Shown here: piece after piece, positions 8,941-19,100 of the stretch
Numbering within the stretch: the stretch's first letter is position 1
Layout: each line of letters begins with the position of its first letter
Assembly (NCBI GenBank): GCA_031539165.1
Contig: JAVKLK010000025.1
Coordinates: 1 to 61,373 of the forward strand
Reading direction: 5' to 3'
Origin: CAIVSN01 sp031539165
GTDB taxonomy: Bacteria > Patescibacteriota > Gracilibacteria > BD1-5 > UBA2023
Length of the DNA stretch: 61,373 nt
Notes under the pieces: model-generated
Seen by the model: the letters and a program-made list of their open reading frames with translations, nothing else
What the model was told of the DNA's origin: nothing
Database searches by the model: none
Made by a program: the position numbers and the translations under genes

Positions 8941-9378
8941 CTATTTCTGCATTGCTTGCTGCACTGCTTGTATCATTTCAGGTGTAATAGTTGGTATGCC
9001 CTGAGTACGTCCATTCTCTGATCCAGACTGCGATGAGTTGCTTCCATGATTTGGAGGGCGAACTGAAAGCGTTCCTGTTCCCTCCTGTCATACAAGAGAT
9101 CATTCCCCCATATTTCCCATATTCGCCAAAACCGTCTTCATGAGATCTTGCACCAATGGAGCGATAAACTCAGCGAGCTTTTGCTGTGCTCTTTGGGTAA
9201 TTTCTGCTTTTATCTGAGCGTTCTCGGGTTGATTGATCCAATGATATCCATAATACAGCCCCAAAATCAGTACAATTCGGGTGAGTATTCCTATTCTCCG
9301 ACTCCATTTTTGGCGTTCTAAGTTTGTATAAATTCGGTCAATTTTTTCAAATTCAGTGAGCTCTCGGAAAAAAGGCAT
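8941..9378 (-). CDS. Small single-span membrane protein of unknown function
   Basis: A 145-residue protein on the opposite strand, lying between the two atp blocks. A basic N-terminal region (about 1-27) precedes one hydrophobic helix (about 28-46, GILTRIVLILGLYYGYHWI), then an alanine- and glutamine-rich amphipathic segment and a low-complexity Gly/Ser/Asn tail ending near MIQAVQQAMQK. Two TGA codons occur in the first part of the tail. I do not recognise a family. Its placement inside the ATP synthase cluster could mean an assembly role, but the reversed orientation argues against simple co-expression. Confidence 0.7.
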
Positions 9379-9419
9379 AGAAAAATGTAAGATGCTCGCA
9401 GTCTACCATGAAAAATAAT

Positions 9420-9447
9420 TTGAGCAATGCAATGTTTTTCATATACT
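9420..9447 (+). promoter_or_regulatory. Predicted promoter of atpDC
   Basis: TTGAGC (9420-9425), a 16-nt spacer and TATACT (9442-9447), 59 nt before the atpD ATG. The flanking sequence matches the atpB promoter -10 region, including a GCGCG just downstream, which suggests that the two halves of the split operon are driven by matched promoters. Confidence 0.5.
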
Positions 9448-9506
9448 TTGCGCGTAAAAAAACATTTACCTGAGTCACTCGCACTTGGTATTTCTAACTT
9501 GAATCT

Positions 9507-10919
9507 ATGTCTCATATTGGTGTTATCAAACAAATTATCGGAGTCGTTATCGACGTTCAATTTGGTGCAGAATACGTTCCAAATATCCTTGATGCTCTTG
9601 AGGTAGAAGGAACTTCTCAGCGAGTTGTGCTTGAAGTACAGCAACAGCTTGGTGACAACATGGTACGAACTATCGCCATGAGTCCTGTTGATGGTCTCAA
9701 GCGAGGTATGGAGGTACGAGCAACCGATGCTCCAATCACGGTTCCAGTTGGAGGAGAAGTACTCGGACGAATGTTTAACGTATTGGGAGACCCAATTGAC
9801 GAACAGGCAGCACCAAAAGCAAAGGCTTCCCTTCCCATTCACCGATCAAGCCCGGCATTTACTGAACTTTCTACAAAGTCAGAAGTATTTGAAACAGGTA
9901 TCAAGGTAGTTGATTTGATTGCTCCGATGCTTAAGGGAGGAAAGGTTGGACTTTTTGGAGGAGCAGGAGTAGGAAAAACCGTTATCATGCAGGAGCTCAT
10001 CCACAATATTGCAAGTGAGCATGGAGGATACTCAGTAGTTGCTGGAGTTGGAGAGCGAACTCGTGAAGGAAATGACCTCTACCACGAAATGAAAGATTCT
10101 GGTGTCATTGATAAAACAGCCATGGTCTTCGGACAGATGAATGAAGCTCCAGGACCTCGTGCTCGTGTAGCACTTACGGGTCTCACTATGGCGGAATATT
10201 TCCGAGATGTAGAGAAACGAGATGTTCTTCTATTCGTCGACAACATTTTCCGATTTACCCAAGCAGGGTCTGAGATTTCAGCCCTCCTCGGACGTATCCC
10301 TTCTGCCGTAGGATACCAGCCAACCCTTGCAACTGATATGGGAGCTCTTCAAGAGCGAATTGCCTCAACGAAGAATGGTTCTATTACGTCTGTACAAGCA
10401 GTATACGTACCAGCTGACGACCTCACTGACCCGGCTCCAGCAAATACTTTTGCCCACTTGGACTCAACGGTTGTATTGAACCGATCTATCGCGGAGCTTG
10501 GAATCTACCCTGCCGTAGACCCTCTTGACTCTACTTCTACAGTACTTACTCCAAAGGTAGTTGGAGAAGATCACTACAACACAGCTCGAGCCTGCCAACA
10601 AATTCTTCAGCGATACAAAGAGCTTCAAGATATTATTGCCATTCTTGGAATGGATGAACTTTCTGAAGAGGATAAGAGAACCGTTGCACGAGCCCGAAAA
10701 ATTCAGCGATTCTTCTCTCAGCCGTTCTTTGTTGCAGAGCAGTTCACAGGAAATCCAGGAGTATACGCAAAACTTTCCGATACTGTACGAGGATTCAAGA
10801 TGATTGTCGAAGGAGAGCTCGACTACATTGGAGAAAAACACTTCATGTATAAGGGAACAATCGATGATGTTATCGCAAGCTACAAAAAGGAAAAGGAGGC
10901 ATCTACCGTTAACGCGTAA
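9507..10919 (+). CDS. atpD: F1Fo ATP synthase subunit beta
   Basis: The 470-residue catalytic subunit of F1. The P-loop GGAGVGKTV, the GVGERTREGNDLYHEM motif carrying the catalytic Glu, the Walker B LLFVDNIFRFTQAGSE and the DELSEED-type loop (MDELSEEDK) are intact. All glycines use GGN codons. A second promoter precedes it, because rnhA and a reverse-strand gene separate it from atpG. atpC starts 6 nt downstream. Confidence 0.97.
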   Translation: MSHIGVIKQIIGVVIDVQFGAEYVPNILDALEVEGTSQRVVLEVQQQLGDNMVRTIAMSPVDGLKRGMEVRATDAPITVPVGGEVLGRMFNVLGDPIDEQAAPKAKASLPIHRSSPAFTELSTKSEVFETGIKVVDLIAPMLKGGKVGLFGGAGVGKTVIMQELIHNIASEHGGYSVVAGVGERTREGNDLYHEMKDSGVIDKTAMVFGQMNEAPGPRARVALTGLTMAEYFRDVEKRDVLLFVDNIFRFTQAGSEISALLGRIPSAVGYQPTLATDMGALQERIASTKNGSITSVQAVYVPADDLTDPAPANTFAHLDSTVVLNRSIAELGIYPAVDPLDSTSTVLTPKVVGEDHYNTARACQQILQRYKELQDIIAILGMDELSEEDKRTVARARKIQRFFSQPFFVAEQFTGNPGVYAKLSDTVRGFKMIVEGELDYIGEKHFMYKGTIDDVIASYKKEKEASTVNA

Positions 10920-10925
10920 TACCGC

Positions 10926-11336
10926 ATGCAGCTTACTATTACTTCCATTAGTGGAAACGCACTCTCAACCGAACAATTCGAGTCTCTCACTGTCTCTACA
11001 CAAGATGGAGTTATTACCCTTCTTCCTGGACATGAGCCTCTCATAGCAGCTCTTCATCCCGGCATCCTTGAGGTGCAATACGAAGGGAAGCGCAAGCACT
11101 TTGCTCTTGGAGGATGAGTGGTCGAAACTGATGGGAAGTCTATAAGAATCTTGGCAGATATGGTGGAAGATGGAGGCCATGACCTCGCTGCAATTCAAGA
11201 GAGAAAGCGTATGGCAGAGGCGCAGATGCTTGAATACAGACAGAATGGAGGCACTTCTCTTTCATTGGAAGCCTACATAGAGCTTGAGCAGGAGTACCTC
11301 AAAGATGCTGCCCGAGAACAGCTCGCTCAGAAATAG
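10926..11336 (+). CDS. atpC: F1Fo ATP synthase subunit epsilon
   Basis: A 136-residue epsilon subunit linking gamma to the c-ring and regulating ATP hydrolysis. The N-terminal beta-sandwich contains the conserved ITLLPGHEPLIAAL, and the frame passes one TGA (11115-11117) in the glycine-rich turn FALGGG-VVE, a Gly position in the family. The C-terminal part forms the two-helix regulatory region. It ends the atpDC block, followed by a strong terminator. Confidence 0.93.
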
Positions 11337-11355
11337 TCTCTCACAATCCAGCTTT

Positions 11356-11386
11356 AAAAAAACACCGTGTTATACGGTGTTTTTTT
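11356..11386. terminator. Bidirectional terminator between atpC and hflX
   Basis: A 13-bp perfect stem with A-run (11356-11368) and T-run (11374-11386) arms and a 5-nt loop. The TAA stop codon of hflX (11372-11370 on the minus strand) lies in the loop itself, so the hairpin overlaps the end of that coding sequence. Confidence 0.88.
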
Positions 11387-12482
11387 GGAAGAATTGAAAT
11401 ACGCCTTGCTTCAATGTTCCCAGTCCTTCCCCGCTCACGGCACTCACAAAGTAACTTCAAGGATATCGGATAAGCAAATCCATGCGCAGTCCCACATCAA
11501 TCGTATCACATTTATTAAATACAAGAACTCTCTCTTGCACAGCCCCGATTGCATCAAGTGTTTCATTCACAATATCAATCTTCCGAAGCATATCGGCATC
11601 CCCCGCATCGATTACATGCAAGATAAGATCAGACTCTATGGAGTCTTCCAGAGTAGAAGAAAAAGCAGCAATCAATTCCGGAGGAAGATCTCGAATAAAC
11701 CCAATGGTATCATTCACCAGAAATTCATACCCCCTTCAAGCATCATCAGGAACAAATACCTTCCCCACCGATGTGCCAAGTGTGGCAAAAAGTTTATCCT
11801 CTGCCAGCACTCCTTTGTGGGTCAGAGCAGTGAAAAGGGTGGACTTCCCTGCATTGGTATATCCGACAATTCCCGCCGTTGGAAGTCCTTGTCGCTTCCT
11901 GCGCTTCCTATGCTCTGCGCGAGTTCGGGTATAGACTTCAAGTTTTTCTCGGATTTTTTCTGTCTGCTCTCGTAAGTGACGTTTCATGATTTCCGTATTC
12001 GTCTCTCCTTGTCCCTTGGCATTCTTAGAGCCACCACCCTGTCTTGAAAGATCCATTCCCATTCCATAAATACGAGGGCCCATGTGCTTAATCGCTGCTA
12101 ATTCAATTTGAAGCTTTGACTCAGGACTTACCGCGTGCAGAGCAAATATCTTCAAAATAAGGTCCACCCTATCCCAGGCACGCATTTTCGATTTCCGTTC
12201 ACGGAGCATTTCATTTATTTGGTATATTTGCGCTGGCTTGAGAATATTCCCTATAACCAGAAGTTCAGCCCCAAGTTCTTCTCCCATCGCAATGATTTCT
12301 TCCAGTTTCCCAGAGCCAACATACGTACGGTAGTCTGGAGTCGCTCGTTTTTGAATTTCTTTTACAATGGTAATTCCCCCATAGGTAGATACAAGAGACG
12401 CAAGCTCCGCCATGCGAATTGATAAATCAAAGGATGGAATTGTCTGAGGAGCAACATCGAGAATGATAGTTTTAGTTGACAT
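11370..12482 (-). CDS. hflX: Ribosome-associated GTPase HflX
   Basis: A 370-residue HflX GTPase, which splits or rescues stalled ribosomes. The N-terminal domain (about 1-190, GGSKNAKGQGET preceding a coiled coil) is followed by the G domain: P-loop GYTNAGKST, switch region NDTIGFIRDLP in place of the usual DTVGFI, and NKCD as the base-specificity motif. Two TGA codons (11736-11738 after VPDDA and 11457-11459 after LIRYP) join three fragments. The C-terminal SAVSGEGL matches the G5 motif. It is divergent from an unknown gene with only 28 nt between the starts. Confidence 0.94.
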
Positions 12483-12510
12483 TAAAAATATTTATTTAGA
12501 TTTATATGAA

Positions 12511-13602
12511 ATGTACTCAGCAGTAATTGATACGTACTCCGTTCCTCATCAGTATACACAAGTTCCAAAATGTGATACATATTTCGTCTCGACAGAAAAG
12601 TTTCAGGAACATCTCAAACGGTATACCCAAGAGTATCCACAGTTAGAGAGACTTTTCTCTGAGCTCGAAACCGTGCAAGCAACGCAACGAGCTGAATTTC
12701 ATGCGCTCCTCGAACTAGGTATCGGATTTCTCCGAAGCGTGGATATCAATGATTCCGAACGATGGGAAGTTGTGAGTCGTCAACGATGGAATTATCAAGT
12801 ACTCACGCACACTCGAGTCCCTCAAGAATACTATGCCACCCTTCTCGAGGTTGCCAATGCGATTCGCAATAAGTATTTCGAGCAGCCTCCTATTTCTGAC
12901 TGACTCATCTCTCGAGAACAACAAAAATATCACGTATCCATGCGAGAGCTTCTTTTTGAGCGTCCACATCTGGATGTCTGTGAGAGCTTCGCTCGTACAA
13001 GCCTTGTCCGACATGGAGTATTGGAGCTTCTCGAGAAGAATCCATGGAAGCGATGGCAGAAAAACCCGGAAAACCCAGAAAAACTTCAAGTGGATTCGAC
13101 CATTGCAGATATTCTTCGGCATGTGCTCGTTGTTCTCAGTATTGACCCAAAGGATCCTGCCGCACAACGCATCATACGAATGATTGATGGTGATGATGCT
13201 CCTCCCTGTGAATCAGGAAATGCCTACATTCGGGTGTCAACCGCTCTCTTTCTTCGAGGACTAGAAGAGCTGGTCGATCTCTCTCTCGCCTTGGTTCAAC
13301 AGAATTATTCGGAAGTGACTCGTACTCTAAAAACCGACAACAAAGGTCTTGGTCGCCTCAAAGATCCAGACTATACCCCCTTCTTGCCCTATTATGCATT
13401 CTTGGGAAGTATCTTCTTCATGACTCAGCAAATGCCTTCCGGAAAGCACAATCCAAAGCGGAAATCATGGCAACAGCTTGCAAGCGTCTTCAATCAGGAA
13501 TTAGGAATATCCCTAAAGTCGACTCAGAAAATGGGAGCAAACCTCTCTCATTCAGATACTCTAGAAGCGCAAAAGTTTATCGACCAAACTATACTCCGGT
13601 AA
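12511..13602 (+). CDS. Conserved-looking protein of unknown function
   Basis: A 363-residue soluble protein from the ATG at 12511; the frame extends upstream to a TTG at 12463 but that overlaps hflX. One TGA (12901-12903) after QPPISD is read through. No signal peptide, membrane helix or recognised motif is visible; it looks helical and rich in Arg, Gln and Leu. A perfect TTGACA (12476-12481) overlaps the hflX start codon and may be its -35 element. Its 3' end overlaps the convergent trpS by 14 nt. I cannot assign a family. Confidence 0.75.
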
Positions 13603-14569
13603 GTCGGGAAATCTCCCGCATTTTTGCCTCAATTCTCGCATTCATCTTCTTTGCACCTTCAGAGAGTTTTGCCTCTACAAAAGGGATATCTTGAAGTAAT
13701 CGCTCACGGTTTGCTCGATAGGGAGTGAGGAATCATTTCAGGATTTCCAGAAGCGCGAGTTTCGCATGTCCATAACCGAAACCTGCGTTCGCTGTGAGAT
13801 ACTTCTGACGGATCGTGCTCACCTCTTCTTCTGTACCAAAAGTCTTAATGAGTGCAAAAACATTGCACGTATCCGGACTCTTCACATCATCCACTCCAAG
13901 CGAGTCTGTGACAATCGACATGACGCGCTTCTTGAGCAGAGCATCATCGTCGAAGATACCGATGAAATTATCATAGCTCTTCGACATCTTCCGTCCGTCA
14001 ACTCATGGAATCGTTGCTACAGAAGCATCCACGATAGCCTCTGGTTCAACAAATAGTTCTTCTCCATAGGTTTTGTTGAAGGCTCTTGCGATATCGCGAG
14101 TCATCTCAAGGTGCTGGACCTGATCTTTCCCCACTGGTACAGCATCTATGTCATATCCGATAATGTCCGCAGCCATGAGAATCGGGTAGTTGAAAACTCC
14201 CATGTTCAAATCCATCTGTTTTGCCTCTGAATCCTTGAAGCTATGAGCTCGGAGCATGAGTGAATACGGAGTCACATTGCACAACACCCACATCAACTTG
14301 GTGATATGCGTGATATCAGACTGGCGGAATATGGTAATCGGCGTTTCCTCACCAAAAATAGCCAAGTACTCGATAGCCACTTCCAGAGACTGCTCTCGCA
14401 TCTTCTCTCCATCTTTGACGCTCGTAAGAGCATGTAAGTCAGCAATGAAGATAGCAGCATCGTTTCATGCAGCAGCTCGTTCAAAGGGAAGGACTGCTCC
14501 CATGAGATTTCCGAGATGCATGGAAGAGCCAGTAGGCTTCACTCCTGTTATGATTCGTTTTTGAGACAT
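13589..14569 (-). CDS. trpS: Tryptophan-tRNA ligase
   Basis: A 326-residue class I aminoacyl-tRNA synthetase charging tRNA-Trp. The N-terminal GVKPTGSSMHLGN carries the HIGH-equivalent, followed by FIADLHALT, the tryptophan-recognition region (PVGKDQVQHLEMTRDIA) and KMSKS at VDGRKMSKSYDN. Three TGA codons occur; one directly precedes VDGRKMSKS and one follows the helix ERAAA. All sit where Gly is tolerated or usual. This also argues against UGA = Trp. The gene overlaps the convergent upstream neighbour by 14 nt and is transcribed after topA, with a 67-nt gap. Confidence 0.95.
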
Positions 14570-14636
14570 AGATTTCTAATACAACAAAACAAGGTCAGTA
14601 TACCGAAAGCCTTGAATAAATCGAGAAAATCAGAAG

Positions 14637-16856
14637 TTACTCCCCCGTTTCCGCCTCCCCCTCTTTTTGTTTGGGAATATTCTTTGCGTTCTTGCACTCT
14701 GGGTAGTTGTTACATGCAAGGAAAGGGCCTCGTTTGGAATTCTTCACGTGCATAATACCCGTTTCACACTGATCACACTTTCCTCCTCCATATTTTTCCT
14801 CAAGCGCAGCGAGTTTTGGATCAGGAATCTTCCCAATCCATTTCACTTCTGGATAGAGCGATGATGCAAGAAAAGGCCCAAATCTTCCCGTCTTCACGAC
14901 AACAGTTCAGCCCGCTGGACATGGCTGTCCTTCGTATTTCTGCTTCAATTCAGCGAGATATTCCAACTCTCCTGGCTTTGTGATATTCTCTATGAAATCA
15001 CATTCTGGGTATCGATTACATCCGATGAATTTCCCCGCTTTCCCGAATTTGAAAACCAATTCTCCCGTTTCACATTTCGGACATGCTCGACCAACTTTTT
15101 CTTGTACTTTTCCCTTTGTTTCCATGACTTTTGAGAGATCTTTCTCAAACTTACCATAAAATCGCTCCAGCATCTCTACCCATCCGAGCTTTCCCGCGGA
15201 AACCTCATCAAATTCTTTTTCGACCTTGACGGTAAATTTATAGTCCATCATATCGGAGAAGTGAGTCTCCAAAAAGTCATTTACCGTAAAAGCAATATCC
15301 GTCGGAGCGAGCTTCTTCTCGATTTTCTCCACATAACCACGCTCAACGATGGTTGATATAGTTGGAGCATAGGTAGCGGGTCGACCAATTTCTTCGGATT
15401 CTAGTTTCTTCACGAGAGCTGCTTCCGTATAACGTGCTGGAGGACGAGTAAACGATTGGAGTCCTCGAATAGTTTTGGTAGATACGGTTTCTCCTTGGTC
15501 AATAATCGGCAATGCTCGAGATTCTGCACTTTCCTCATCATCAGTCCCTTCGACGTAGAGCTTCATGAATCCAGGGAACTTGGTCACCTCTCCTTTGGAA
15601 ACCCAGAGATGTGTATCTGCCTCGGTCGGAGAAAATTGGTATGTAGTCGTCTCAATAATGGCTTCTTTCATTTGCGAAGCAATCGTTCGCTCCCAAATAA
15701 GCTTATAGAGTCGAAGTTCCTGTCCTTCCAATCCTACCGTGTCAGGAGTTTTGTCCATGTACGTGGGACGAATTGCTTCATGAGCTTCCTGAGCATTCGC
15801 TTGCTTGTTCTTGAATTTTCGCCCTCCAGCCACTACATAGGCATTTCCAAATGTTGATTCAATATATGACTTTGCTGCATTAATCGCTAAATCCGAGAGA
15901 TGCACTGAGTCGGTTCGCATATAGGAGATATGCCCATTCTGATACAGATTCTGAGCGATGCTCATTGTTTGGGACACTCCGTATCCGAGCTTTCTTGAGG
16001 CTTCTTGTTGGAGCGTTGAAGTAGTAAACGGGGCACCCGGAGTTCTGGTATACTCTTTTTTGTCAGCATTTTGTAACACAAAGTGAAGCGGGGCCTTCAC
16101 CTCCCCTACCAATCCACCTTTTTTATTCTGAGTAAATGCTACCGTTCCCACATCCACTCCAAGACCAGCAAGATATTTCTCTAAATCTTTTTGGGTCTTG
16201 AGCTTTGCTCCCTTCCCATCAATCTTTGCGAGTTCTATCCCAAAAGAAACCCCTCCATGCTCTGCAGGAGCCATGATAGACCACGATTCTTCTGGCTTGA
16301 ATGCCTGGATTTCACGCTCACGCTCCACGATGAGTTTCACTGCTACGGATTGTACCCGACCTGCTGAGAGACCCGTTTTGATCTTTTGCCAAAGAACGGG
16401 GCTTACTTTGAAACCCACCAATCTATCAAGAATTCTGCGGGATTGCTGAGCATTTACTAAGTCGTGATCGATTTTACCAGGGTTCTGAAAGGCCTTGGTA
16501 ATAGCGTCTTTGGTAATCTCATAATACGTCACTCGGGCAGTCTTGTGACTATCGAGCCCCAATGCTTCACATAAGTGCCATCCTATCGCCTCCCCTTCAC
16601 GATCCGGGTCGGTCGCGATAACTACCTGTTCCGCTTCTTTGGCGAGTTTCTTGAGTTCGTTTACGGTCTTTTTCTTATCTTCAGAGATTATATAGGTTGG
16701 TTTAAACCCATTTTCAATATCAATTCCTAAATCCTTCTTTTCTAGATCACGAATATGTCCAAGAGAGGCCTTGACCGTGTAGTCCTTCCCGAGATATTTC
16801 TCAATAACTTTCCCCTTGGAAGGAGACTCTACGATAACCAGATTTTTGATTGCCAT
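14637..16856 (-). CDS. topA: DNA topoisomerase I (type IA)
   Basis: A 739-residue topoisomerase that relaxes negative supercoils. The Toprim domain opens with VIVESPSKGKVIEKYLG and contains ATDPDREGEAIGWH; the active-site tyrosine is in SYMRTDS (about residue 315). The C-terminus carries zinc-ribbon modules: a CxxC...CxxxxxC unit (CPKCETGEL with CNRYPEC), a degenerate unit lacking the second cysteine pair, and a third complete unit (CDQC with CNNYPEC). One TGA (14907-14909) in CPAGG precedes the last two modules, so a standard-code reading would remove them. It is transcribed divergently from a prepilin gene. Confidence 0.96.
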
Positions 16857-16895
16857 GTTCGATTGAAGGAATGAATGTCCGAGTGAGACGGGCAG

Positions 16896-16924
16896 AGAGT
16901 AGTGGCAAGTATACCGTTTGTCAA
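16896..16924 (-). promoter_or_regulatory. Predicted topA promoter
   Basis: On the minus strand: TTGACA (16924-16919), a 17-nt spacer and TACTCT (16901-16896), 39 nt before the topA ATG. It is back to back with the prepilin promoter. Confidence 0.45.
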
Positions 16925-16936
16925 AAAAAAGCTCAC

Positions 16937-16965
16937 TTGACCTCCCGGAAAAAGTCTCCTACAAT
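16937..16965 (+). promoter_or_regulatory. Predicted promoter of the FecR-domain prepilin gene
   Basis: TTGACC (16937-16942), a 17-nt spacer and TACAAT (16960-16965), 19 nt upstream of the ATG at 16985. Hexamers and spacing are close to the sigma-70 consensus. Confidence 0.65.
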
Positions 16966-16984
16966 GGGCGGGTAATTTCTCCCT

Positions 16985-19066
16985 ATGCGCACGCCTGTCT
17001 CAACCTCCCCCTCAAAATCCTGCTCTGGGTTCTCACTTGTAGAGATTCTTGTGGCACTCTCTATTATTGCCACACTCTCTATTGTGGCATATGTCTGAGC
17101 TCAATGACTCCAAACAAACCGGTATAATTCCAAGCGGGTTGCTGATATAGCCACTCTTGGAAATGCCCTAGAAACACACATGCTTCAGACGAAGACTCTT
17201 CCCGAGCCAACCGCAAATCGTCAATACTACGATTCTGATGGATCGTATTCTCACTCATCTTCGGGAGCTTTTGGGGTAAGTAGTTCTTTTTCTGAGGATA
17301 TTCTTGGGAAATATGCCCTCACGAGCCATCCTCGAGATCCTGATACAGGAGGATACTACACGTATGCAAAGTCCTATGAGAAAACTCCTCACTACGAGAT
17401 AGCTGCTGTGCTTAAGCAAGAAGGAACTCCTACTGCCTATGTTCGGGGGAACTACAAAGGAGACCCTCTCCCCTCTCTCGTAAAAGGGTACAATAGCACT
17501 TCATTCGTTGTGGATGGAGGAACATCCGTTCTTCCGTATAACCCGATAGAAAAAGCTGTGACAGCAACTATTGAAAGCTCAAGTGGAGCGGTATCTATTA
17601 CACCAACAAAACCCATCACCGCACCTCTTGTAACGGGTGACACCCTTACAGTAGGGACGGGATGAATCGCTCTTGTCAAAGTATCGGATGGATCGGAGCT
17701 CATTGTTGGAAGCAGCTTGCACGAAACAAAACTCGTCATGCAGGAATTATCTCTCAAAGATGACTCTGGACTTCTTACGCGAGTACGGCTTCTTCTGAGT
17801 TCTGGAGAAATTGTCACAAAAGCTCCCAAACTTCGTACAGAATCAGGAAATAGAAGTGAATTTGAAATCGAGACAGGTGGAGCGGTCGCAGCGGTTCGTG
17901 GAACGGTATTCCGTGTAGATGCTGGAGCTGGATGAACCAGTTCTGCTCGCATTATTCTCCAAACAGGAAAGCTTGAGGTCACTCCGACATCGCCTGTATG
18001 AAGTGCTCCATCAAGTACTACCATGGAGGTGCCAGAATGAGACGATCCTGAGGTGCTGCAAGTCACTCCGACAACTGCCCCTGGAGGCACTCCGAGTATT
18101 GCCCCAATAGCATCAAGCACACCTGAGTATATACTCGCTGTGAACACCCTCACCGGTGCGCTGGAAAATGGAGAATCTGGTTTTGATGGGGTAATCTCCG
18201 CACCAGAGGAACTCACTCTTACGGGAAGCAGTACGGATAGTGCTAGCTATAGCGGAACGGGGACGATTCGAGTTCAGCGTATTCGAGGAACTCAGTATGT
18301 GAGAATAGTCTCCCCCGCGGTTCAGAATGAATCTACAGTAGTATATTTCGAGACTCGTAATAGAATTCAAAATGTTTCTTTTAAACTTACTAAAGACCCT
18401 ACGGGTAAGCCATTTCAGTTTCAGCTCTGCTCGAATCGATTTGAAAGAGGAGATCGATTTGAAAGAGGAGAGCGCTGTACAAAATTCTACAAGGTAACGG
18501 TTGGAACTGTAACAGGACAGCCTGTCAGTCTCTCGAAACTCGGAAATAAAGTGTTTGTGGAGGCTGTAGAAGATACAGCAATGCAAGAGCTAAGCTTTCC
18601 ACCAAGTCCATGTGATGAAAGCAGGGTGGTCGGGTATGTGGATATGGTGACTGAGAAAGTTATAAAATGCTCTGATAGATCTATCTTATCAGTAAACACT
18701 GCAAGTGGTTGAGTTTATGATTTTCAAAATATATGAAGCTGAAGTATAAACTTTAATGAAATATCTATTTCATTGTTAAACCCCATTAGCTCAACAATAA
18801 TATCAAATACATCCACGCTGACATCTTTTTATAGCAATACCACCTACAAATGAAAGCTCTATGCAGATGCTTCAGGTTATAAGACATCTCCCACTTCTAT
18901 CATTAATAGAACCGAAACGTCAAGTCTAAGACTATCGGATTGGGATCTAACAAGCGTGAATCGAATAGTTTTCTGAGCTAAATACTCTACCTATGGATCC
19001 TCTTCAAGCTATACTGAGAAATTCCCTGCTAACCAGATTCAGAAAATATTATTTATTTTAAATTAA
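16985..19066 (+). CDS. Prepilin-like protein with a FecR domain
   Basis: A 693-residue secreted or pilus-associated protein. The N-terminus is a type IV prepilin signal: SCSG^FSLVEILVALSII, cut after Gly15, with Glu at +5 and a hydrophobic helix. The middle (about residues 235-340) contains a FecR-type domain, recognisable from LLLSSGEIV and AVAAVRGTVFRVD. After a Thr/Pro/Ser-rich linker, a beta-rich region and a C-terminal cysteine-containing part follow. Ten or so TGA codons are scattered along the gene, so the standard code would break it into at least five pieces. The fusion suggests a large minor pilin exposing a carbohydrate- or wall-binding module. An 18-nt tandem duplication lies inside it. 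Confidence 0.85.
18435..18470 (+). repeat. Tandem 18-nt duplication
   Basis: Two perfect copies of an 18-nt unit (ATCGATTTGAAAGAGGAG) in frame within the FecR-domain prepilin gene, encoding a repeated Arg-Phe-Glu-Arg-Gly-Asp/Glu-type hexapeptide. It is a recent in-frame duplication by slippage or unequal exchange. Confidence 0.9.
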
Positions 19067-19095
19067 AGACCCCGTACGGGGTCTTTAATTTAAAA
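19056..19095. terminator. Perfect 40-bp palindromic terminator
   Basis: A 20-bp perfect inverted repeat with no spacer, centred on GTAC, containing GACCCC/GGGGTC flanked by A/T runs. It lies between two convergent genes, and the TAA of the upstream prepilin gene (19064-19066) is inside its left arm. It would act in both directions. Confidence 0.85.
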
Positions 19096-19100
19096 AACTA

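Noticed and set aside
19056..19095. A 40-bp perfect palindrome as an insertion-sequence end or recombinase site
   Set aside because: It lies between convergent genes, has A/T runs outside a C/G core and behaves like a bidirectional terminator. No matching second copy was seen.
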